Of a DNA stretch of 64,000 nt, positions 24,280 to 33,789 are shown piece by piece. Source of the DNA: Pseudomonadota bacterium (GTDB lineage: Bacteria > Pseudomonadota > Gammaproteobacteria > Pseudomonadales > Moraxellaceae). Below the pieces are notes generated by a model. The model was given only the letters and a program-made list of their open reading frames with translations, was not told the DNA's origin and ran no database searches. A program made the position numbers and the translations under genes. The DNA is taken from assembly GCA_023393635.1 (NCBI GenBank), contig JAEWKT010000011.1, forward strand, positions 1 to 64,000, given 5' to 3'. Every line of letters begins with the position of its first letter. The first letter of the stretch is position 1.

Positions 24280-26001
24280 ATGCCATCGATTTATCAACTC
24301 AATACCCGTTACTGCCCACCTAGCGTAGAGCAGCTCAAAACGCACCTCTCGCCATTATTGGCACGGCTATATGCCGCGCGCGGTATTGTGTCAGCCACGC
24401 AGCTAGAGCTTAAATTGCAGGGTTTAATTCCAGCCCAACAATTAAAAGGCTTAAATGAAGCAGTGACCTTGCTTGATCGTGCTATTGAGCAGCAACAGCG
24501 TATTTTAATTGTGGGTGATTTTGATGCCGATGGGGCAACCAGTACTGCGCTGATGGTACTGGCCTTGCGACAAATGAGCGCAAACGTTGATTATCTGGTA
24601 CCTGATCGCTTTAAATATGGCTATGGTTTAACCCCAGAAATTGTTGCACTGGCCGTTCAGGATTATCAGCCTGAGCTGATTGTCACCGTAGACAATGGTA
24701 TTTCTAGTCATGCAGGCGTCGATGCGGCACATGCGGCTGGCATGCAAGTGATTATTACCGACCATCATTTAACCAGTAAAAAAGTACCTGTATGCGCTGC
24801 GGTGGTGAATCCTAACCAGCCTGATTGTGATTTTCCCAGTAAGGCTCTAGCTGGGGTTGGGGTGGCTTTTTATGTGCTGGCCACATTGTCAACCCAGCGC
24901 AAACAACAAGGCAAACCTGGGGTAAATTTGGCGCAATATCTGGATATTGTGGCGTTAGGCACCGTGGCCGATGTGGCGCAACTGGATCAAAACAACCGAA
25001 TTTTGGTGGCTGCTGGGATTGAGCGTATTCGGCAAAGTGCATGTCGCCCTGGTATTTTAGCCTTGCTTGAAATTGCAGGACGTGAAGCCTATAAAATTAG
25101 CCCGCAGGATTTAGGCTTTGTGCTTGGGCCACGTATTAATGCCGCAGGGCGCATGGACAATATGCGCATAGGAATTGAATGTTTGCTGGCCGATACTTTT
25201 GAGCAAGCATGGCCACTGGCACAGCAACTCGATGCCTTAAACCGTGAACGTCGCCGTGTAGAGTCGGGCATGAAAGAAGAAGCCATGCGCCTACTCTCTA
25301 ACAGCACGTATGCCAATTTACAGCAAATACCACCTGCCATTGTGCTGTTTGAAACAAATTGGCACCAGGGTGTGATCGGTATTGTGGCAGGCCGTTTAAA
25401 AGAGCAATTTCACCGTCCGACTATTGTGTTTGCGCCCAGTGATGATGGTATTCATATTAAAGGCTCTGCCCGCTCTATAGAAGGTATTCATATCCGCGAT
25501 GCCATTGAACGAGTGGCCGAACAGCAGCCTCATTTGGTTAGTTATTTTGGCGGTCATGCCATGGCCGCTGGCCTAACCTTGCCACGCGAGCATTTTGAAG
25601 AATTTACCGCAGCATTTCAGCAGATCATTGCCAGTCATGATCCTACCTTGTTTCAGGCCATTTTATTGACTGATGGTGAATTGTTGCCCGACGAGTTTTC
25701 ATTACAGACAGCACAAGCCATTGCACAGGCAGGGCCATGGGGACAAGGTTTTCCTGCGCCTGTATTTGAAGGTCAGTTTGATGTACTGGAATATCGCTGG
25801 CTGCAAGAACAGCATTTGCGTTTAAAACTCAAAAATCCACAGCATTCAGCGCTAGAAGCCATTGCCTTCAAAATGGCGGATCAATTGGCACTAGATCAGC
25901 CTATTAAGCGGGTTCATCTGGCTTATCAGCTGGATATCAATGAGTTTAGAGGTCAGAGGCGGTTGCAGTTAATGGTGCAGCAATTGCAGTTATTGGCATA
26001 G
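24280..26001 (+). CDS. recJ: Single-stranded-DNA-specific exonuclease RecJ
   Basis: RecJ (573 residues) is the 5'-3' single-strand exonuclease of RecF-pathway recombination and mismatch repair. The DHH domain motifs are VGDFDADGATSTALM, VTVDNGISSHAG, TDHHLTSK and ALGTVADVAQL. The DHHA1 part has SARSIEGIHIRDAIERV and SYFGGHAMAAGLTL, and an OB-like domain follows to the C-terminus. ATG 24280 gives a typical length; a GTG at 24262 is possible. About 250 noncoding bases precede it and hold its promoter. Confidence 0.96.
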   Translation: MPSIYQLNTRYCPPSVEQLKTHLSPLLARLYAARGIVSATQLELKLQGLIPAQQLKGLNEAVTLLDRAIEQQQRILIVGDFDADGATSTALMVLALRQMSANVDYLVPDRFKYGYGLTPEIVALAVQDYQPELIVTVDNGISSHAGVDAAHAAGMQVIITDHHLTSKKVPVCAAVVNPNQPDCDFPSKALAGVGVAFYVLATLSTQRKQQGKPGVNLAQYLDIVALGTVADVAQLDQNNRILVAAGIERIRQSACRPGILALLEIAGREAYKISPQDLGFVLGPRINAAGRMDNMRIGIECLLADTFEQAWPLAQQLDALNRERRRVESGMKEEAMRLLSNSTYANLQQIPPAIVLFETNWHQGVIGIVAGRLKEQFHRPTIVFAPSDDGIHIKGSARSIEGIHIRDAIERVAEQQPHLVSYFGGHAMAAGLTLPREHFEEFTAAFQQIIASHDPTLFQAILLTDGELLPDEFSLQTAQAIAQAGPWGQGFPAPVFEGQFDVLEYRWLQEQHLRLKLKNPQHSALEAIAFKMADQLALDQPIKRVHLAYQLDINEFRGQRRLQLMVQQLQLLA

Positions 26002-26075
26002 TTTTTATATAAAAATACATTTGAAATCAATATTTAATAATTCGATTGATTCTTTATACTTTAATTTTAATCATT

Positions 26076-26112
26076 AAAAAACCGCCTGTGCATGAGCATC
26101 AAGCGGTTTTTT
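26076..26112. terminator. Bidirectional terminator between recJ and the barrel gene
   Basis: AAAAAACCGC (26076-26085) pairs with GCGGTTTTTT (26103-26112), with a short inner TGC/GCA helix. Six T residues follow the stem on each strand, so it can end both convergent genes. Confidence 0.8.
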
Positions 26113-26135
26113 GATAGTTATTTTTCTAAAGAATC

Positions 26136-27011
26136 TTAGAAGCGGAAAGTACCGTTAATACCAAATGAATCCGCGCCATCAGTGGTGCTATAACCTAAAC
26201 CAACTGCCACGGCAGGGGTAAAGAATTTTTGAACACGCACGCCAAAGATGGCATCACTGTCATCAAAAGTTGAGTCAGCAACTGATGCACCAATGCTTAA
26301 AGTAGGATCTAAGTAGAAGTCAGCCGCAAAGCGATAAGCCGTTTCGTCGCCAATCAAGATTTTGCTTTCAAAGTTAATATCATTGTTGCCTAAACGAGTC
26401 ACGTATTTGCTACGTAAGGTCACTGCCGTATCTTCGCCAGCTGCAGCAGATGCACCAAGTGTAGAAATAAAGCCTAATTGAGCAGCTTGAGCAGGATCAA
26501 CACTTTCCTTCATGTCAGTTGCACCAATAGCCAGCAATAAACCATCTACTGGTAAGAAACCAACTTCTACTGCATAGCCAGTGCCACTGTCATCATCGCT
26601 AACAGTTACCCCAACAGCAGACGCTTTTGTAGACGTGTCGGTATTGTGAATGGCTGCGCTAAAATAAAGCGGTGAGTTTGGTACGTAGTATTCACCAGCT
26701 AAGCCAATAATATCACTCGTTGTTTTTAATTTGTAGCTGATTACACCAATAGAATCAGTTTCTTCAAACGTGGCACGTGTATACGCCAAACCAATGTTGC
26801 TGGCTTTACTTAAAAAGGCAGCTTCAGCCAGTGGGGCAGTAGTGTTATTAACTGGTGCAAAATAAAATTTACCACCAATGTTAAAGGCATCAACATCAGA
26901 GTTTAAGTCATCAATATCTGTATTTTCATACGCTGCATTAACTTCATATTGATAAGCATTGGCAGCTGTCATTGACGCCAATAGTGCAGTGGCGACCAGA
27001 ATCTTTTTCAT
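26136..27011 (-). CDS. Predicted outer-membrane beta-barrel protein
   Basis: This 291-residue protein has a signal peptide ending ANA-YQ (about residue 19) and alternating hydrophobic strands. It ends GINGTFRF, with the terminal Phe used by the Bam complex to recognise outer-membrane barrels. It resembles the putative porins of Moraxellaceae and its neighbour at 27228: both have the APLAEAxFxxxAxNxG segment and YVTRxGxxDxNFE. No pore-lining or substrate residues can be named. It is not obviously in an operon with its paralogue, since a terminator lies between them. Confidence 0.7.
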   Translation of the reverse strand: MKKILVATALLASMTAANAYQYEVNAAYENTDIDDLNSDVDAFNIGGKFYFAPVNNTTAPLAEAAFLSKASNIGLAYTRATFEETDSIGVISYKLKTTSDIIGLAGEYYVPNSPLYFSAAIHNTDTSTKASAVGVTVSDDDSGTGYAVEVGFLPVDGLLLAIGATDMKESVDPAQAAQLGFISTLGASAAAGEDTAVTLRSKYVTRLGNNDINFESKILIGDETAYRFAADFYLDPTLSIGASVADSTFDDSDAIFGVRVQKFFTPAVAVGLGYSTTDGADSFGINGTFRF

Positions 27012-27175
27012 TACAATTTCCCCAAAGTTTTAATGAAATTTCTTGTTACAAGTGGCGATAATACAACCAATTTTTATTTTGTCAATTGATCAAAAAGATA
27101 ATGTGAATAGAATTATTTTTAAAAACTTTAACCTAATGATATTTCAGTTATTATAAATAACAAAATTACAAATAT

Positions 27176-27204
27176 AAAAAAACCGCCAACATAATTGGCG
27201 GTTT
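27176..27204 (-). terminator. Terminator of the upstream barrel gene
   Basis: On the minus strand AAACCGCCAA (27195-27204) pairs with TTGGCGGTTT (27180-27189) around a 5-base loop, followed by a run of T residues (plus strand A27176-27180). It ends the 27228-27977 gene. Confidence 0.8.
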
Positions 27205-27227
27205 TAAAGAACGTAATCAGCAAGTTC

Positions 27228-27977
27228 TTAGAAGCGGTATGTACCACGTAAACCAAAGGTATTGGTGTCATCACCAAAACCAAGCTCGCCTTGAACACTC
27301 ACTTGTTGATTGATGAATTTACGCGCGCGGATATTAAAAGTATCGTAATCGCCAGCACCTAAATCAGTATTCACATACTGACCACCAATACTAAAAGTAT
27401 TGTCTACATAGTAATCAGCAGCGATATTGTAGCTATCGTAATCACCGAAGACACCACCTGCCTCAAAGTTCCAGTCATGCTCACCCACACGGGTTACATA
27501 CTTGGCACGAATCGATGGATCAGTATTGCTCTCGCCACCAGTTTTGGTACGTACTAAGCCCGCAGCAACCAGGAAGTTTGGTGCAGGTAAATAACCCACT
27601 TCAGCACCAAACTGATTCGCATGACCATAATCATCTTCTACGCGAGAAACATTACCAGATACATAAAAATCAGTATCAGGAATATAGTATTCAGCACCAA
27701 CACCGAACTGGGTAGTATCGTTATCAGCGTCATCGGTTGCAATACGAACGCCAACATTACCAGCACGGTTCATAAAACCAGCTTCAGCCAATGGCGCATT
27801 ATTATCAGTAACTGGGTTAAAGTAATAAGTTGCATCAACGCCAAAGTTATTCACACTGTCGCCTTTATCGACATCAAAATAAGTATAGTCAGCACCAGCT
27901 TCGACTTGATAAGCGTGTGCAGCGGTCATTCCAGTCATTGATGCAACTAAAGCAGCTGCCAAAGTTAATTTGTTCAT
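27228..27977 (-). CDS. Predicted outer-membrane beta-barrel protein, paralogue
   Basis: This 249-residue exported protein (signal peptide ending AHA-YQ near residue 23) ends GLRGTYRF, a barrel C-terminus. It is a diverged paralogue of the downstream gene: shared features are the AYQxEAGADY/AYQYEVNAAY start, NNAPLAEAGF, AEYYIPDTDFY and YVTRVGEHDWNFE. It is richer in Asp and Tyr and shorter. GGAG precedes the ATG. A function as porin or channel is inferred only from the predicted fold. Confidence 0.7.
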   Translation of the reverse strand: MNKLTLAAALVASMTGMTAAHAYQVEAGADYTYFDVDKGDSVNNFGVDATYYFNPVTDNNAPLAEAGFMNRAGNVGVRIATDDADNDTTQFGVGAEYYIPDTDFYVSGNVSRVEDDYGHANQFGAEVGYLPAPNFLVAAGLVRTKTGGESNTDPSIRAKYVTRVGEHDWNFEAGGVFGDYDSYNIAADYYVDNTFSIGGQYVNTDLGAGDYDTFNIRARKFINQQVSVQGELGFGDDTNTFGLRGTYRF

Positions 27978-28338
27978 GATGTGTCTCCAACTATTAAAAG
28001 AAATTATTTGTTACACATTAACCATCATACAGAGTATATAGCATGTGTCAATCGAGCCTTGTTGCGAATAGTTTATAAAAAAAATTTAATATAGATCAAA
28101 TGATTAATGTGGATTTTTATTGCTTTATGCATTAGGTGATTACACAAATTGTAAAGAATAAGGTAGATTTGAACGAACGTGTAATAGTTATGTTGTTAGT
28201 CTAGAGGCTTAATTACTAAAACCTACATTTCACTGCCTGCTCCCCTTAAAATTGATTAAACAATGGATTTATTTTTTGCTACATAGCAACTCATGCTAAA
28301 ATATCAGGCTATTTTTGACCTGTTTTGAGATCATTGTT
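27978..28338. other. Intergenic region between barrel gene and prfB
   Basis: The region is AT-rich and holds the two divergent promoters. The barrel gene's leader carries the ribosome site GGAG on the minus strand. Towards prfB is TGCTAAAAT (28294-28302), an extended -10. I see no gene or RNA-like structure. Confidence 0.5.
28275..28302 (+). promoter_or_regulatory. Probable prfB promoter
   Basis: TAAAAT (28297-28302) preceded by TGC forms an extended -10. TTTGCT (28275-28280) stands 16 bases before it as a weak -35. It lies 37 bases before the GTG start of prfB. Confidence 0.45.
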
Positions 28339-29434
28339 GTGGAAATTAATCCGTATTTAATCCGTTTAAAAGATCTTGCGTCACGTGGCCAGACGCTTAG
28401 GGGGTATCTTTGACTATGACCTTAAAAAAGAGCGTCTAGAAGAAGTTCTGCGTGAATTAGAAGACCCTGCTATCTGGAATGACCAGAGCCGCGCACAAGC
28501 GATGGCAAAAGAAAAGGGCGCATTAGAAAATATTGTCGATGTACTCGATGCCTTAAGTCTACAGCTAGAAGATGCCCAGGCATTATTAGAGCTTGCTGTT
28601 GAAGCCGATGATGATAGCCTGTTGGCTGATGTGAGCAAAGAGCTGGATGCTGCGGATGCAGACGTGAGCAAACTAGAATTTCGCCGTATGTTTAGCAATG
28701 AGATGGATCCCAACAATTGCTTTTTGGACATACAGGCGGGTTCGGGTGGTACGGAAGCACAGGACTGGGCGTCTATGCTGTTGCGCATGTATTTGCGCTG
28801 GATTGAGCGGCATGGTTTTAAAGCCGAAATTATGGAAGAGTCGGACGGTGATGTAGCAGGTTTAAAAAGTGCCACCATTCGTATAGAAGGTGATTATGCC
28901 TTTGGCTGGCTCAGAACGGAAACAGGTGTCCATCGCTTGGTGCGTAAATCACCATTTGATAGTGGCAACCGACGCCACACGTCATTTAGTGCGGTGTTTG
29001 TGTCGCCTGAAGTGGATGATGATATTGAAATTGACATTAACCCAAGTGATGTGCGCACTGATACTTATCGTGCATCGGGTGCGGGTGGTCAGCATATTAA
29101 CAAAACTGACTCTGCGGTGCGTTTAACGCATGTGCCTACGGGAACCGTGGTGGCCTGTCAAAATGAACGCAGCCAGCATGCCAACCGTGACCGTGCCTGG
29201 AAGTTGTTACGCGCCAAGTTGTATGAGCTGGAAATTCAAAAACGTAGCGATGCCCAGCAGGCTCTGGAAGCCACCAAATCTGATATTGGCTGGGGCAGTC
29301 AAATTCGCTCTTATGTGCTGGATGATTCACGGATTAAAGACTTGCGTACTGGGGTGGAAACTTCCAATACTGGCGCAGTATTAGATGGTGATCTGGATAA
29401 GTTTATTGAAGCCAGTTTAAAAATGGGGCTGTAA
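28339..29434 (+). CDS. prfB: Peptide chain release factor 2 (programmed +1 frameshift)
   Basis: RF2 ends translation at UGA and UAA. The gene begins with GTG at 28339 (MEINPYLIRLKDLASRGQ...), reads 24 codons to an in-frame TGA at 28411-28413, then continues in the +1 frame from GAC at 28412, giving 364 residues. The stop-anticodon mimic SPFDSG and the catalytic loop ASGAGGQHINKTDSAV with Gly-Gly-Gln are present. The first in-frame ATG of the long frame would omit the N-terminus and is not the true start. A bidirectional terminator follows. Confidence 0.96.
28399..28413 (+). promoter_or_regulatory. RF2 autoregulatory frameshift site
   Basis: The sequence AGGGGGTATCTTTGA contains the internal Shine-Dalgarno-like AGGGGG, three bases before the slippery CTT and the UGA stop. 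This is the classic RF2 signal: low RF2 lets ribosomes shift +1 from CTT-T to complete the protein, so the factor controls its own level. Confidence 0.95.
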
Positions 29435-29462
29435 TATAGCTTAAGTATTTAAAAATATAGGG

Positions 29463-29505
29463 AAATAAGGCTAACCACAATCTCCAAGCGGTTGGCCTTA
29501 TTTTT
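29463..29505. terminator. Bidirectional terminator after prfB
   Basis: AAATAAGGCTAACC (29463-29476) pairs with GGTTGGCCTTATTT (29490-29503), one G-T pair, with T runs in both directions. It separates prfB from the convergent gene. Confidence 0.8.
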
Positions 29506-29522
29506 AAGCGTGTCTTAGGACG

Positions 29523-30578
29523 TTAAGCAGATGTGATGTCTAATGCTTCACTGCGTTGTTTATATAAATCTAAAATCACCCGTGCAAAATCATTTAATAA
29601 TAGCTTGGCAACATATACCGTATAAAAGTTAATTTCGGTACTGACCCGATAATCAATGTTTAAAATAAGCTGGGTTTGATGATCATTGACGGGAATAAGT
29701 TGATAACTGGTATTCTGAAAATCAAAATACTTACCACCAAGTTGTACATGATCGTCCAGCGCACCTTTTGGTACTGAATCGGGGCTAAAACGGTAATTCC
29801 AGCGCAAGTATTGATTTGGAATTGACTCTTGAATCATGCCATCAAAATGAATGTCTTTTTGCCAATGGGAATGACGGATTTTTTGTCCATCAATAGTATT
29901 GGTAATCCCAGAAATTGGATAGGGAACTCCAATCGCATATAAAAGGCTGGGTTTAAATTCAGCGGGTTTAATGCCATCTATATGGTTAATTTGCTGCCAC
30001 ACGGTACTCACAGGTGCATTAATTAAGATACTGCGCTGTACACTTTTGTAGGTAGTGTCCAGTTGTTCTGGCATCAACATCAACAGGATCGGTAGTATGG
30101 CCAAGCTATAAATTGCTTTATTGGGTTTCCACAGGTATCGGCACAATAAGTGCATCAACCATGCGCCCACTATAAAAAAACCCATTAAAATAGGCGCCGC
30201 TAAAATGACGCAAATACTGCCTTCTCGCAACACCACGATAGAAAAAATAGTCAAGATACCATAAAAAATAGTGAGCCATTTAAGTGTACGGCCAAATGGG
30301 GCAGGACGTTCATAATTGGCCATATAATTAATCAGTGCGCCAAAAATGAACGGTGTTAGTACCAAAAACGTAGAGGTCATCATACGTTCTAGGCTGCGAC
30401 CAATCAGGCCAATAGCGCATAGCAGGACAATTAAGATCACCACAGGAAGTATTTTGCTAAAAAATCCCCGCGCTCGGTAGGAAGGTGGTAATGATTCTAC
30501 TGCCTGTGGTGGCCAGATGGGTTGCTTAGTATTTGTATCTGGCGGTGTTTGTTTCTCAGAATCCATTATCTGGCTCAA
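29523..30578 (-). CDS. Membrane protein with C-terminal SRPBCC domain
   Basis: This 351-residue protein has a Pro-rich cytoplasmic N-terminus, then about five hydrophobic helices (residues about 43-175, including LPVVILIVLLCAIGLIG and ILAAPILMGFFIVGAWLM). A soluble C-terminal domain from about residue 185 (VQRSILINAPVSTVWQQI) resembles the SRPBCC/polyketide-cyclase fold that binds hydrophobic ligands. I know of no assigned function. It is convergent with prfB and divergent from the ArsR gene. Confidence 0.65.
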   Translation of the reverse strand: MSQIMDSEKQTPPDTNTKQPIWPPQAVESLPPSYRARGFFSKILPVVILIVLLCAIGLIGRSLERMMTSTFLVLTPFIFGALINYMANYERPAPFGRTLKWLTIFYGILTIFSIVVLREGSICVILAAPILMGFFIVGAWLMHLLCRYLWKPNKAIYSLAILPILLMLMPEQLDTTYKSVQRSILINAPVSTVWQQINHIDGIKPAEFKPSLLYAIGVPYPISGITNTIDGQKIRHSHWQKDIHFDGMIQESIPNQYLRWNYRFSPDSVPKGALDDHVQLGGKYFDFQNTSYQLIPVNDHQTQLILNIDYRVSTEINFYTVYVAKLLLNDFARVILDLYKQRSEALDITSA

Positions 30579-30671
30579 TCGTTACATCGCTGAAGTATAA
30601 TTTAGTTTGTGTCGGACGTATCAACAGTAGCTCGCTTTCTTTTCTTTACATTGTTTATATCTATAAAATAC

Positions 30672-30683
30672 GATATTAATATC
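30672..30683. promoter_or_regulatory. Palindrome upstream of the ArsR-type gene
   Basis: GATATTAATATC is a perfect 12-bp palindrome in the 223-base gap between the membrane protein gene and the ArsR-type gene. A perfect -35 TTGACA stands at 30753-30758, closer to the regulator. The palindrome could be an operator, but its length and position do not prove it. Confidence 0.3.
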
Positions 30684-30801
30684 TGGTTTGTGCTATATAT
30701 TAACCATCTGATTGTTGGATGCGGCTGTTGCATACGCCATTATTGTTAGCGTTTGACATACAATGAAAGCGGTATTTTGCAATATGAAAGGTGATTAAAC
30801 C

Positions 30802-31098
30802 ATGGACAAAGAGGCAATTTTAAAAGCCCTTGCTAACCCAGTGCGGCGTAATATCCTGCAATGGCTAAAACAGCCTGAGCAACATTTTAGCCAGCAGTAT
30901 CATGCGTTTGACGCAGGTGTTTGTGCAGGGCAAATTGACCAGAAAGTGGGTTTATCACAGTCCACTGTGTCTAATCATTTGGCAATTTTGCAAAAAGCCG
31001 AACTCATCCGTTGCCAAAAGGTAGGGCAATGGAGCTTTTATGAGCGTAATGAACAGACCATTCAACAATTTCTTTTGGCCTTGCAACAGGAATTATAA
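30802..31098 (+). CDS. ArsR/SmtB-type transcriptional regulator
   Basis: This 98-residue winged-helix protein has the ArsR-family layout: EAILKALANPVRRNILQWL, then the recognition helix VGLSQSTVSNHLAILQKAELI and wing KVGQWSFYERN. It lacks an obvious CxxC metal site; the single Cys near residue 44 and Cys near 74 do not form a known ligand set, so a redox or organic signal is possible. It is followed by an old-yellow-enzyme gene 56 bases later, a common pairing in which the regulator represses the reductase. Confidence 0.85.
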   Translation: MDKEAILKALANPVRRNILQWLKQPEQHFSQQYHAFDAGVCAGQIDQKVGLSQSTVSNHLAILQKAELIRCQKVGQWSFYERNEQTIQQFLLALQQEL

Positions 31099-31154
31099 CG
31101 ACCGCTGTCGTCACTGGTTGCATTAACCAGTCGGCAGATGTTGAGGAGATGATG

Positions 31155-32216
31155 ATGTCAGCTTTATTTCAACCCTTAAAAGTTGGTGCTATTGAATTAC
31201 CCAATCGTTTGGTCATGGCACCGCTCACCCGTTCACGTGCTGATGAAGGTCGAGTTCCTAATGCCTTAATGCAGGAATATTATCTGCAACGTGCCAGTGC
31301 AGGTTTAATCATTACTGAAGCCACGGCCATTACGCCATCGGCTGTAGGCTATGCCAATACCCCAGGTATTTGGTCGGATGAACAAGTAACGGCTTGGAAA
31401 AAAATCACTGATGCGGTGCGTGCCGCTGGTGGTCGTATGGTAATGCAGTTGTGGCATGTAGGACGTATTTCTGATCCGATGTTCTTGGATGGTGAATTAC
31501 CCGTGTCCGCAAGCGCTATCCAGCCCGCAGGTCATGTCAGCTTGGTGCGTCCAAAAAAAGATTATGTTACCCCACGTGCCTTAGAAACCCATGAAGTAAA
31601 GGCCATTGTGCAGGATTATCGCAATGCAGCGATGAATGCCAAAGCAGCAGGATTTGATGGGGTAGAGTTGCATGCTGCCAATGGTTATTTGATTGATCAG
31701 TTTTTGCAAACCAAAACCAACCAGCGTGATGATGAGTACGGTGGCAGTCTGGAAAACCGTGCCCGCTTGTTGCTAGAAGTCACCGACCAGCTGATTGACG
31801 TGTGGGGTGCAGACCGTGTGGGCGTGCATTTGGCACCGCGCCGTGATGCGCATGATATGGGTGATGACAATCCACCTGAGACGTTTGGTTATGTGGCGCA
31901 AGCACTGGGCGTGCGCAAAATTGCCTTTATCTGTGCGCGTGAATATGTGGCTGATGACAGTTTGGCAGGTTTAATCAAACAGAAATTTGGTGGCGTATTT
32001 ATTGCCAATGAAAAACTGGATCAGGCACTAGCAGAAGCCTTACTTGATTCTGGCAAAGCCGATGCGGTGGCATTTGGCCAGTTGTATATTGCCAATCCTG
32101 ATCTGGTCGAGCGGTTTAAACAGCATGCTGCGTTAAACACGCCAAACCCTGCCACCTATTATGCAGAAGGCACCACTGGTTATACCGATTATCCGTTTTT
32201 AAGTGAATCTGTCTAA
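31155..32216 (+). CDS. Old-yellow-enzyme family alkene reductase
   Basis: This 353-residue FMN-dependent TIM-barrel enzyme belongs to the NemA/OYE family, which reduces alkenes, enones and nitro-compounds with NAD(P)H. The active-site pair His-Asn is in ELHAANGYLIDQFLQ, followed by TNQRDDEYGGSLENRARLL, and IANPDLVERF closes the phosphate site. GAGGAG (31143-31148) is six bases before the third of three successive ATGs, so I use 31155. It is likely coregulated with the ArsR-type gene. The true substrate is unknown. Confidence 0.9.
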   Translation: MSALFQPLKVGAIELPNRLVMAPLTRSRADEGRVPNALMQEYYLQRASAGLIITEATAITPSAVGYANTPGIWSDEQVTAWKKITDAVRAAGGRMVMQLWHVGRISDPMFLDGELPVSASAIQPAGHVSLVRPKKDYVTPRALETHEVKAIVQDYRNAAMNAKAAGFDGVELHAANGYLIDQFLQTKTNQRDDEYGGSLENRARLLLEVTDQLIDVWGADRVGVHLAPRRDAHDMGDDNPPETFGYVAQALGVRKIAFICAREYVADDSLAGLIKQKFGGVFIANEKLDQALAEALLDSGKADAVAFGQLYIANPDLVERFKQHAALNTPNPATYYAEGTTGYTDYPFLSESV

Positions 32217-32365
32217 GCATTGAATCTTATCGTTAAGGGAGCAGTTTGCATGATGGTGGATAAATTTTGGTTTATGGCTTAAGCAGGCTACACTCTGGCT
32301 AACTATTTTTTGTTAAGCCTATTGTTGCAGGCAATTGGTTTTGCAAGCAGCGGTAGGCTTTTTTA

Positions 32366-33664
32366 ATGATGTCTAAATCTGTGCAACCTCCTCCGTTTTG
32401 GTATCACTTGCTGCTGGCAATCTTTGTGCCGCTGTATCGCTTGCGTGTCTGGCAGCGTTCCCGTCTACAGCCAGATTACCAAGCTGAGGTGATTGAACGT
32501 TTTGAAGTGAATCCAGTGGCTAAAAACCAGCAAGTGATCTGGGTGCATGCGGTATCAGTGGGTGAAACCAATGCTGCACAGCCCATCATTGCGCATTTTT
32601 TAAAATTGGGTCAGGCTGTGCTGGTGACCAACACCACGCGCACGGGGCAGGCACGCGCCAAGGCATTATTTGCAGCAAGCTATCCTGAGCTGTTTGAAGC
32701 AGTGTTTTTGCCTGTGGATACCATTGGTTTAATAGGTCGGTTTTTACAGCGTTATCAGCCACGGCTATTTATTTTAATAGAAACGGAACTTTGGCCCAAT
32801 GCCTTGTCTTTAACAGCGCAAGCCAATATCCCCAGTATATTAATCAATGCGCGACTGTCAGCACGTTCTGCCACAGGCTATGGTAAAGTTAAACGCTTAA
32901 CCTATCCTATGCTGAATGACTTAAGTTGCATTGCCGCGCAAGATGCCGACACCGCACAGCGTTTTATTGCCTTAGGCGCAGATACTAAAAAAGTTATTGT
33001 GACAGGTAGTGTAAAGTTTGATCTGCAACCGCCTGAACCATTATTAAAAACAGCCAAACAATTAAAGCATGACTGGCAATTGGGCAGTCGTCCCATTGTC
33101 GTGGCTGCCAGTACGCATGATCCAGAAGAAGCACAAATTCTGGCACAATTTAAAACACTGCTTCGTGAGTTTCCGCAAGCGGTTTTAATAATAGTCCCGC
33201 GCCATCCAGAGCGGTTTGAAAGTGTAGCGCAACTGATTAAAAATAATGGATTTGATTTATTTCAGCGTAGCCAACAGCAAGTGATTTTACCGCAAACTCA
33301 GGTGTATTTGGCCGATAGCATGGGCGAGTTATGGCTGTGGTATGCACTGGCCAGTATGGCATTTGTGGGCGGGTCATTAAGCTCAAATGGCGGACATAAT
33401 CCACTTGAACCTATTGCGTTGGGCGTGCCTGTAGTGATGGGTGCGTATACCTTTAATTTTAAAGTTATTGTTGAGCAACTTAAGCAAGCAGGTGCCTTAG
33501 CGCAGGTGGATAATGCTGAGCAATTGATGCAGGCATGGGTCAATTGGTTACAGCAGCCAGCGCAAGCCAGGCAAGCAGGTAAAGCGGGTTTGCAGGTCAT
33601 GCAGGACAATCAGGGCGCGCTGGAAAAGCAGATTGAGTTGATTGAGGGGTTGTTGATAAATTGA
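32366..33664 (+). CDS. waaA: 3-deoxy-D-manno-octulosonic-acid transferase
   Basis: WaaA/KdtA (432 residues) adds Kdo to lipid A on the inner face of the cytoplasmic membrane. An N-terminal hydrophobic anchor (about residues 12-28) precedes a GT-B fold. The catalytic Glu67 is in HAVSVGETNAAQP; ETELWPNAL and the C-terminal FVGGSLSSNGGHNPLEPIA are family markers. Length fits. It is a single gene between the reductase and the repair operon. The second codon is also ATG and may be the start. Confidence 0.95.
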   Translation: MMSKSVQPPPFWYHLLLAIFVPLYRLRVWQRSRLQPDYQAEVIERFEVNPVAKNQQVIWVHAVSVGETNAAQPIIAHFLKLGQAVLVTNTTRTGQARAKALFAASYPELFEAVFLPVDTIGLIGRFLQRYQPRLFILIETELWPNALSLTAQANIPSILINARLSARSATGYGKVKRLTYPMLNDLSCIAAQDADTAQRFIALGADTKKVIVTGSVKFDLQPPEPLLKTAKQLKHDWQLGSRPIVVAASTHDPEEAQILAQFKTLLREFPQAVLIIVPRHPERFESVAQLIKNNGFDLFQRSQQQVILPQTQVYLADSMGELWLWYALASMAFVGGSLSSNGGHNPLEPIALGVPVVMGAYTFNFKVIVEQLKQAGALAQVDNAEQLMQAWVNWLQQPAQARQAGKAGLQVMQDNQGALEKQIELIEGLLIN

Positions 33665-33789
33665 TGAGGCCAGATAACCGACATTATATTAAATTGAGCT
33701 GAGCCGCTTTTCCTGTTGATAGCAAGAATCGGATTTTTTTCAGTCGTTCTATTTGTTAATGTTTTACTTTAGTTAAACGGTTTTTGTGA

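Noticed and set aside
28411..28413. TGA early in prfB as a nonsense mutation
   Set aside because: It is the conserved programmed frameshift stop, with AGGGGG and CTT before it.
32250..32282. Ten-codon frame (MMVDKFWFMA) upstream of waaA
   Set aside because: It has a ribosome-like site (GGGAG) but is too short and not linked to a regulatory structure I can see.
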